Shown: one piece after another, positions 55,572 to 64,000 of the stretch | Position numbering within the stretch: the stretch's first letter is position 1 | Layout: each line of letters opens with the position of its first letter | DNA from: Imbricaverruca yamaguchii | Lineage: Eukaryota; Arthropoda; Thecostraca; Neoverrucidae | Assembly: GCA_034440575.1 (NCBI GenBank) | Contig: JAOTOL010001309.1 | Span: 339,501 to 403,500 of the forward strand | Direction of reading: 5' to 3' | DNA length: 64,000 nt | Notes under the pieces: generated by a model | Databases searched by the model: none | What the model saw: the letters and a program-made list of their open reading frames with translations, nothing else | Told to the model about the DNA's origin: nothing | Translations under genes and position numbers: made by a program

Positions 55572-57409
55572 CTCACGCCCGCCTGAGGGCACACTGCCCG
55601 TCACGTTCCACTCTGCCTGGTGCAAACTGGCGCGTCACATTCCAGCAATGCCCGGCAGAGCATGGCTCAGGCGATTCCACCATTCCCCACACTCCAGCTC
55701 AGGTCATGACGCACACTTCGATGAGAGGTATGGCGGTCAGCTGTTTCTTTGGGCTTCTTCCGACACCAAGAACAGCCAGAAACTGGGAAGCTTTGCCAAA
55801 GTGAGAATAAAACTAATTTCCTACTCAAAATGAACAGGCATCTCACAGCGCGCATGTGCTGGTTCACCTTTCATCACACTTACAGGGTGAAAATAACTGG
55901 AGCATGAGCGCAAAGAGGCACGACTCCACAATCCAGTCAGATCGTTCAGTTTCCGTGCTCCTATCATCACGAAGTAATGTCGACTTCGTGAACTCATGGA
56001 AATAGATGGAAATATAAAACGCCGTTCTGAATGAGCTGATTTCGACAACTGAAACAGAACATGCTTCTACAATGCAAGTATGCAAATATTCGGTTATAGT
56101 TATACGGCGGCACTGCAGCCGACTCTGGAGCAGCCCAATGCATTTTATTTCGGCAAAACCTCACACAAGGCCATGCAATCTAGAGTATCCTCATTTTCAG
56201 TAGGTGAAGCTAAAATCAGCAGTGTTGATATTTTTGCAGGTGTCATACGGCCTGCATGAAGTGAATATGCGACAGCTATGGTTAGCAATTATCGACAACT
56301 ATCGGTAGTAGCAGCTATTTCAAATTCCCATAGCCTGGTAGCAGCTATGGGAATTTGAAAAATTGAAATGTCAGTTACCAGTTCAGGGACAAATACGGAA
56401 GCAAATAAAAACCATCGGATGGGAGAGGGAAATTTAATCATAGAGACAAACTACAACATTTCTAGACTTGTGAAGAAACAAAATACTTAGGCTCCAGGAG
56501 TATCTTTGTATAATTATACAATTGCTATCGGCGAGGTACACACTTGCCAAGATGTCACAAGTTAGATCTGGTTCTCAACATTCGGAAAAGGGAAGACAAT
56601 TGCCTTACCCTAGATTTATCAGTTTGCTAGATTACCGCTACCGGTTGCGAAGTCGAGAATTTCACCGCCAAGCTGTTATGTGAAGATCAAGTAGAAAATA
56701 TCAACTGGCTACTTTTCTTTCTGTACTCTTAGCCTCGGGATAAGAGGTAGAAAAATAAGTAGCATCAAAATGAATGAAAATGAAAAGATTCCAATTACGC
56801 CGGGACCAATAAAGCACCAGAGCCCAATAAGCTTTACCATTAATCATTTATTAACATATACGAGGAATGACTCATTACGATCTCGTGGGAGAAAAATTGC
56901 TATCGTATTGTAAGGATGCCTCGGATCCTTTTAGAACTGGTTGAGATATATGAGAGTCACTTATGTCAACCACCACCCCCCCGGATATATTGTCGTCTGC
57001 AGTTCATCTGGCTAATGTCAGCTGGATTCATCTGATGTCCAACAACGAGCGAGAACAAAGCTCGGGGAAGTCTACCATCGTTCAAGCACGAAATAGTTCG
57101 TGTCGATTGAGCAATAGGGGGTGTTTACTCTCGCGAACAAGCGGAAATGTTTCCTGTTAACGACCTGACGTGACCTGACCAGGCCTGGCTGTCATGCGTG
57201 TGGACGAATGCAAGATTCCAGCTTTCCTAGTCCTGCTACTGGTACGCAAAACTATGTAGATTTATCTTAAATGTACATTGTTGCCAACTTTCATAGCAGT
57301 ATGGCAGCAACTAACATAACAATATTCACTCTGATGTGTGTGCTACCTTTGTTCAAAGCAGGAGTTTAGTGCTAGCACTTCCCGCTAGTAAGTTCATGAG
57401 ATGTCGTTT
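55572..57409. other. Upstream of the Shaw start codon; no exon recognised
   Basis: On the minus strand this precedes the Shaw ATG. A CCCTCAG site 11 bp before the ATG may be the acceptor of a 5' UTR intron. A 17-bp hairpin lies at 56318-56360. No other gene seen. Confidence 0.45.
56318..56360. repeat. Perfect 17-bp hairpin
   Basis: TTTCAAATTCCCATAGC (56318-56334), a 9-base loop, and the exact reverse complement (56344-56360). GTAGCAGCTAT also recurs on both sides as a direct repeat. Confidence 0.85.
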
Positions 57410-58010
57410 CATAGGATATATTTTCACAAGACATATGTCATAAAATATATTATCATCACGTCTATTTCATGAGCCCTATTTTCACAAGGCCTACATGGCG
57501 GAGGAAATGTTCGCAGAAACTACCTTGAGCTGGAACTTTTCACATCTACTTTCAGATCTGAAAGATCTGAAACCTGAAATGTATCCTGAAAGATCCAGTA
57601 TCAAACTCTCCTTGTAAGCCTGATTAGCAAAGCTTCGGAAACTCTCCTTCCAATGCGAATGTGTGCAAGGTCCAGTTGTCAATCAGAATGTTCCCAAGAT
57701 CTACTGCAAGAGTTGAAAATATTCACAAGCTCTACCTGGGGGACGAATTGTTCATCAGACATACATATAGCTGGGCTTTTCTACACGACCTACTAGGAGG
57801 AGGAAATGTTCATAAGGCATACATTGAGTTGGATATTTTCGCAAGATATTTTCCCAGATCTTAATGCTCAAACTTCTATGCATCAACTTCCAGTACTCAG
57901 ATCAAATTTGAACTACAAAGGTGCATGTCTACTTCCAAAATGAAAATGTTCACATGATCTACATCCGGAGTCAAATTTTCGCACGACCTACCGTCAGATA
58001 TTCCTAAGCC
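57410..58010. repeat. Degenerate tandem repeat
   Basis: Diverged units built on GGAAATGTTCACAAG, CCTACATTGAG, TGGA and ATTTTCGCAAGATCTAC, with a spacing of roughly 30 bp or multiples. There are about 15-18 units, too decayed for an exact count. Confidence 0.65.
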
Positions 58011-60309
58011 GGGGAGACGGACTAGCTTTGCTTGACTGACCTGAATGTACACCCGGTTCCTGGAAAATATTTATGAGTGTTAGACGTTCCCAGTTTCTAA
58101 CCACCAAGTAGGTTTGTTTTTGCAAGTGAGAAATCTACGTCACACGTATCTATATCGAGACCTGGTGCTGAACTTGCTAAATGGAAACAGGGTAGCAGAG
58201 TGCTAATTCGTCTGGAAGCCAGTATTCGAACTGATGCAGACGGGCAATGGAGCTTGACATAGTATAGAGTGTGGTGTGCTGGGGCTTGGAATGGAGGGGT
58301 GCCTTTTGCTTTGCGTCGGAAAATAAACCGAAAATATCCTTTCCCATAACTTAGGTCGCTCCTACCGTCCAAGTGACACGGAACTATCTGAAAGTTTGGG
58401 CGGGTGGAGAAGGAGCCATTTTGAAGTCGATTCGTTCCATGCAACGCACATAGGACGTATGTTGAGCTCCTCCAAAGTTGGGAGGGGGGCTTGGGTCTGT
58501 CCTCTTTGCTCGTCCCCTGGTTCCCTAGTCAATACTGCAGCCGTGTGAACGGCCATAGTTGTGATATATTCGTGTCAGCAGGTATATCCTGATCATTTAA
58601 ATTGAAGAGAACACACCTAATTTACAGGGAATACCACATTGCTTTAAAATATAGCGGACAAGCAAGTATACATATTGAATATAGTTCCCAATTACTTCCT
58701 ACATGACATCATTCATGCTATTGTATCATAGACTGGTTGTTAATTTCTCACTAAAATCGCATATTAATTGTGGCTTACGAGGATTTAAAAAAGAGCATTT
58801 CATGCAATTTTCTTACTTATTGATCGCCAAAAAGGCTGCCATATTGTGACTTCATATAATGAATAGCGACCGATTACTCACGAACGCCATCTAATCACCA
58901 AGGGAGAAGCGGTGGACGCGAGGTTAGTCCTGATACGAGTTCTCGGAACACACACAAAGCCATGGGTGCCGCTTTATGAACTTTTGTGAAGTTGCTTGGG
59001 AGGGGGTGGGGGGCGGGAACGACCTACTTGATTGATCATCAAATACGTCCTGAAAATCACTGATAGCTAGTATGCGTGCATAGGCCCAGTGATTAAGCTC
59101 TGACCTGATTGGTGGCCAAATCGATGTCTAAAGGGGTAAACCAACTATTGAGGATGTCAGTGACCCACCTTAGAATATGCAAAGTGACACCCCTGAACCA
59201 AACACCTCATTCATGCTCCCCTCGTGACGGATGGCAAGTGTTGGCAGCAGTGCGAAGTGCCAGGAAACTGGTGCAGGGGAATGGTGAGCCCTCTTCTTTA
59301 AACAAAGATTGGCAGTCCTTCAGGAGAAATACTGTGATGGAAGTTGGCAAATCTCCAAATGAATAGAGCAGGTTTGACTTTGAGTGAGATAAATACAACT
59401 TCAAATCCTTTGTTGCAATGTGACACCCTGTTACAAGATGTCCGTGAGTGGAAATGCCGCCTCAGACCTGGAGCATCTCAAGTCTAAGTCAAGTCTATCC
59501 CCATTCGAATATCTACTCTGACTTTAACCACTTGGCTTGCTGAAAGACAAGCGTATGCTTGATGGTCGTTGTAAATCATGGCCGCAGGTGGTTGTAGGTG
59601 AATTGGCTGCAAACAACGTGGGCATGGGTGAGTTGCTGCAAGTAAAGTGACTGCAGGTAAATTAAATCTGGGACTGACTGTATTTTTGCGAAGGAGGAAT
59701 CCGGAATGGGAAACACATATCTATAATGCGATCAATCGATCCCTGAAAATTCTGGATTTTATAACACTCATAAGTGTGTGTGGGGAAGGGGAGCGAATCA
59801 TGGAGATTTGGACGAGTGCGGCGGAATTTTATCATCCCCATTTAGCATACTAGAAAAGGCTCTGAGAGACGCGTAGAAAAACGATCACCACAGTTTCAAA
59901 GTCGTAAAGGTCGGACTAGTCCGAACGGGCGGCGCCTTCCTGGTGAATTTGTGTACCATATGTTCGGGAGTGGACTCGCTCGTGTTCCACCCTCGCTCGT
60001 AATTGCAAAGTTAGACTTGCTTTACCCAGGACTCCGACCTTCTCATCGGGGCCGTGGGCTAGCCATCGTCACTTTTTAAAAATACTTTGTGGGAAATGGA
60101 TAAAAGCATCACACAGCTCGTTTTTGCTATATCACGAGTTAAGCGAAGTATAAGTTTCCGCGATCCGGGATTAAAGTGTTCCCGCACAGGAATCAACCGT
60201 AGATTGCCTTACTGGAATAGGGCATAGATCAAACTTTGCTATTCATTTCGCTTCCATGGCGCCAAAATTCGACGACGCATTCTCTGATCGGGCTCTGTCC
60301 AGTTCCTGA
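58011..60309. other. No gene recognised
   Basis: A G-rich tract (GGGAGGGGGTGGGGGGCGGG) at 58999-59018 could form a G-quadruplex. Otherwise only short ORFs. Confidence 0.45.
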
Positions 60310-60780
60310 CAAATGCCGCCGGCGGCGATAGCACAGTCGTCAGACGTGACCGGTGCGAGGGCGGGTCCCGCCCGGCACAAGCCCCCCGAACCGAGGCTCA
60401 ATCACACCGAATGCGGCGAACTCGTAATCGGCTCACGTGGCGGCGCGCGTAACCGAATCGACTGATGGGCGGGCCGCCGCCGAAGCGCGGGCGGCCGGCG
60501 AGCCGCCTCGTCCACGGCCCGATCCCGACGGGGTGCTGCCGGCCGACGAGGCGCCGGCGCGTTCGGCGAAGTCGGCGCCGTCGCGCCGGTCGCCGTCCGA
60601 TGAGCTAGCGCCGCTCGCCGACCGCGACTGATGGAGCCACACTTCAGCGGTCCGTTCTAATTGCTGGTGAGTTAGGGCGTCTCGTCTGGAGGCTGGTAGC
60701 TCGTCCTGTTGCTATCGACCCGGCGCGGCCGGCCGGCCGACCGCAGATGGTCCGGTCACCTCTCCGAACAGAGGGGTCGC
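60310..60780 (-). promoter_or_regulatory. CpG island, candidate Shaw promoter
   Basis: This is the densest CpG block in the window (60350-60620, and again 60710-60760). Frames are open on both strands at 60433-60642 but begin at GTG and have no ATG, so they look like composition effects. It lies 4.8 kb upstream of the Shaw start codon in the right direction. Linking it to Shaw through a 5' UTR intron is inference. It could equally belong to a gene outside the window. Confidence 0.4.
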
Positions 60781-63700
60781 ATTTGGACATCAATAGTCGC
60801 AATTGGTCACACCACAGAAGAAAATAGTCATCTTCAGACAAAAGCGGACATATTCCGGCATAATAGGCCACAATTAGGGAACAACCGCAATAGACATGTT
60901 CATGGGTGTAACCACTGGAGTGCTTGGGGGACATGTCACCCCCCCACAATTTCTAAAGATGGCGATTTGTCCCACCCAATTTTTACGTGCACCCCAAGCC
61001 TCAGCTACCTGAATATCATCACCGCAAAATTATACTTGGTCACATATAAGTGAAAATACGTATACAAGCGAATCACCAAAAATACTAAAAGCCGATCCAG
61101 CCAATCAACGGAATTCACAAGATAACTGTCATCACAAAATGTCCGAATGGTAGATCAGCAAACGTTAGAAGTGTCTGCTTCCAGCCATTCTTGAATACAA
61201 CGAACCTGTCCTCTGTTCTTGCTTAGATGGAACGCATATTTATATATCTTGAACAAATGCGACTCTGGGTGTCCTTGGGTATCTTCAATATTACTGAGGG
61301 AAGTCATGGGCAGCCTTAAGCATATACGTTAAGCTGACGTCGTTGAATCGAAGTGTCTAAAAATAACGTTGAAAAAGAAGTGGCTGAAATCCAAGGAGGG
61401 TGAGGGGTGGCGGGCTAAGCCCCTCTATCCTGTTCAAATTTCCCACGTCCCGGGTTTGTCCCCTCAATTTCGAATCCTTTGTTACACCCATGGAGATGTG
61501 GAGGTAATGGGGAAGGTAAAATGACTTAGAGTAATGGTAGTAGGGACGAAAGGATGTCCCGGTGATTTTTAGCCTTGCAATGCTGTGGATCTCATGTCAG
61601 GCATGAGAAATAGTGCATGGTCGTACCCTCACGATGGAACCTCAATACATGCTCCAAATTGAGGATGGTGAACGGTAATGCTACCGTTCACCATCCTGAG
61701 CTTAGGCAGCTACGGCGCCAATGACTTTGAGTAAGGGAGTGGCATCGTGATTGGGTTTGTTTTTCCATGCAACTTCCATAGACGTGATGGTATGCTTCAG
61801 AACGTTTGAATGGAAACGTCCACCCGCCTCCCCCCGCCCCTTTGGTGCCGCCTATGGTAACACAGGCGTTACTTCCTATCTCTACGGGAAGCTCATTCGT
61901 CCTACCCCTTTCCCAATCATTCCTCCCATTAAGCATGAGACATTTATCTTTCGGTGAAATATGACTGTTAGGGGGTAACTTTGGCGAAGCTGCACCCATG
62001 ATGAGTAGTAATACAATAATTTCAGAATCATCTCTTTCCAGTTTTGAAAATTCGAATACGGAGAATTGCGCTCAAGTTGCGAAGATAAAGTTGCGCTCAA
62101 GTTGCGCTAGATTCTGCCATTGAACTGGAGCTCATGGATCGGGTGGTGGGGCCAGGGTTCACGCAACAAGCTCTGCTTAGGAATAGAACCCTGGCTCCTC
62201 AAGCCACCCCAGCAACAACTCGGATCAAATTTATTTTATTTTTAAGAAAAAAGAAGAAAAAAAAAGATAAGTAAGTACTCAAACTCGAATCGAAAATTGC
62301 CTATACTATTATTGTGAAAAGGCGTAGGCAATGCCATCGATCATATTAATCAAATCGTCTGCTATACCGAGCCTGGGAGGTATCATTATTCGGTGATTGT
62401 GACCGAAATCACAAACTTTAGGACTTGTGGCACCGATGCGAGGAGATCGACGGTTCATTTTTTATAGCCGTCGGCATTGGTGAACTTAGGCTGATGCCAA
62501 GAAACCTAACCAAGGGACATCACCAAAATATGTGGTCCTAACCTGTCCCTCTCTCCCAAAAAAAACTTGAATTCCCTGAATTTCGGAACTACTACTTTTG
62601 ATGGCGCCTCCTTCCAAGGATATTTAATTTCACCGGATATTTTGCTATCCTTTCCAGGGTCCCAGAGAAAAGTAGCAAATTGCCAATACCATAATGGAAA
62701 GTTTTGGTGGTTATGTGTATTCCTTTCCCGGCCAATGCCCTGTCATTCTTAGAACCTTTTCTACCCCAGGGTCCGGCCATTTTCGGGCCATTCTCGCCCC
62801 AAGGCCCTATCCTCTCCGGGACGCCGTTTTGAGGAGGAGCCCTTCCATCCAGTGCCCTCTCTGCTCTGGTCGATTCTGGTCTCGGGATATGGTCAGGTCT
62901 CGGTAATGCCAGATGCTTCATCACCTTAACTATTTTAGAGCAGGAAGAAAAACTGTCCGGATTTTAGTCACCTGTTACTGGACCATATTTTTACTTGTTG
63001 GAACAAGAGATCAGTAGAAGCCACCCAAGATGGCATGATCCTTGCTCCTTTCCCTCTGGATCCGCCCCCGGAATATCTGGGTTTGGATGAACTGGCAAAG
63101 CTATTCATATTTTGCGATAGCTACTTCGTTGCATATAAGTATTCATTGCCGCTTCACTACTGAGCTCCTGACATCTAACATACACATACATTCTCCAGTA
63201 CCTTTGAACATATTTCGGATTGAAATATGATATATCAAATAAGTGTAAGCTTAAAAAGACACCATGCTTTTGTTAGGGAAACAGGACATGCCGGGCGCCA
63301 TGGGAAGGCCAATTAATTTGGCTCCGAACGCCAAACACGGGGGCGTGCTATAGCAGTGCGCTTAATAACTATCAGCGTACAGAACAGTGCACGCGTCTGG
63401 AGATGGGCGCCATTGACTTGATTCAGGCAGGCAGCGGTACCGCTGAAGTTTCGCCTGAAATATGACGCCCAGATGAACCAAAAGTTGAATAGAAATACAG
63501 GACTTACTTAGGTTTATGAAAATGGATACGGAGATTGCCATTGTAACAATAGGGTGATTTTGGAGGGTTTTGAAAGGCCCGACACCAAGAGGTCCGACTT
63601 AGCCGCGGGCGACCCGTGAGGAGCGAGGATTATATGAAATGCGCTTTATATGAAATGCATTTATAGCACTGGAGGATCGTTCAAAACCAACCACGTCCCG

Positions 63701-64000
63701 ACGCTTGCCTGACTATTCGTATAATTTCAAATTTCTACTTAACTAGTAAGCCTGATCTAGTAGTAGAGCATGCTGGTGAAGTATTTTCCTTTTGCAGAAT
63801 TTAAGAAGCAAAAATGTTGTGAAGGAAAGCACAATATTGCATGCGGGCCAACAAAAATAAAGGGATTAGATAATGACATTATCGCCTGGCTCTGGGGCGA
63901 TAGGCGTCCTGGGCGCTCTCCGCACCAGAGGTTACGACCTTGTGAACGGGAGGGACAATTGACAATAATATTATATGTCAAGTTTGTATTCGCAGGACAC
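60781..64000. other. No gene recognised
   Basis: I see no exon or known repeat. A perfect 16-bp hairpin lies at 61662-61697. Purine- and C-rich patches occur at 61390-61450 and 62240-62270. Confidence 0.45.
61662..61697. repeat. Perfect 16-bp hairpin with 4-base loop
   Basis: AGGATGGTGAACGGTA (61662-61677), loop ATGC, exact reverse complement (61682-61697). There is no T run and this is eukaryotic DNA, so it is not a bacterial-type terminator. Confidence 0.9.

Noticed and set aside
55572..55625. Upstream extension of the Shaw start (frame open to 55625)
   Set aside because: The extension begins with TTG and has no ATG. The family starts at the MDGEN-type position, and an acceptor-like CAG lies in between.
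60433..60642. Open frames on both strands in the CpG island
   Set aside because: Both begin at GTG and are Ala/Arg/Ser/Pro-rich as expected from GC-rich DNA. No family is recognisable.

Overview
The window looks like intron-rich, repeat-rich nuclear DNA of an invertebrate animal, probably a protostome bilaterian. The reasons are split exons with GT-AG introns of up to 16 kb, many decayed retroposons and DNA transposons, microsatellites and minisatellites, and no bacterial-style gene packing. I cannot place the species more finely.

One complete, clearly recognisable protein-coding gene is present. It is a Shaw (Kv3)-type voltage-gated potassium channel on the minus strand, with five coding exons: 55378-55571 (start codon and T1), 39217-39349 (rest of T1 with the zinc motif), 37744-37923 (T1-S1 linker), 33156-33917 (S1 to S6) and 18078-18230 (C-terminal tail and stop). 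All reading phases join and the product is 473 residues. More than half of the window is therefore intron of this one gene. A CpG-rich block at 60310-60780, about 5 kb upstream of the start codon, is a candidate promoter.

Left flank (1-18077): a decayed piggyBac-type transposase (5448-7377) carrying a 53-bp minisatellite in its 3' part; two tRNA-derived SINEs; a CpG-rich stretch with a TATA box (9818); a short plus-strand ORF with a polyadenylation signal (13517-13777); TA/TG microsatellites; and a LINE endonuclease remnant.

Intron 4 (18231-33155): a SINE copy just upstream of exon 5, two LINE reverse transcriptase remnants, a TTAA-flanked non-autonomous element and several diverged repeats. 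Intron 3 (33918-37743): a second copy of the TTAA element inserted in a degenerate satellite, and a nested pair of tiny retroposons. Intron 1 (39350-55377): several minisatellites, a large inverted repeat with arms of about 515 bp, a G-tract element flanked by an 11-bp repeat, a full-length but broken pogo-like transposon (47623-51211) and a CR1-like LINE tail.

The most unusual observation is a family of seven very short inserts (43-58 bp, six of them 52-58 bp). Each is flanked by its own target-site duplication, and each consists of little more than a stem-loop (complete or nearly so in four copies) and a TAAC-type tail. They match the 3' end of the tRNA-derived SINE at 10153-10309. They look like 'tail-only' retroposition products with a nearly fixed 5' end.
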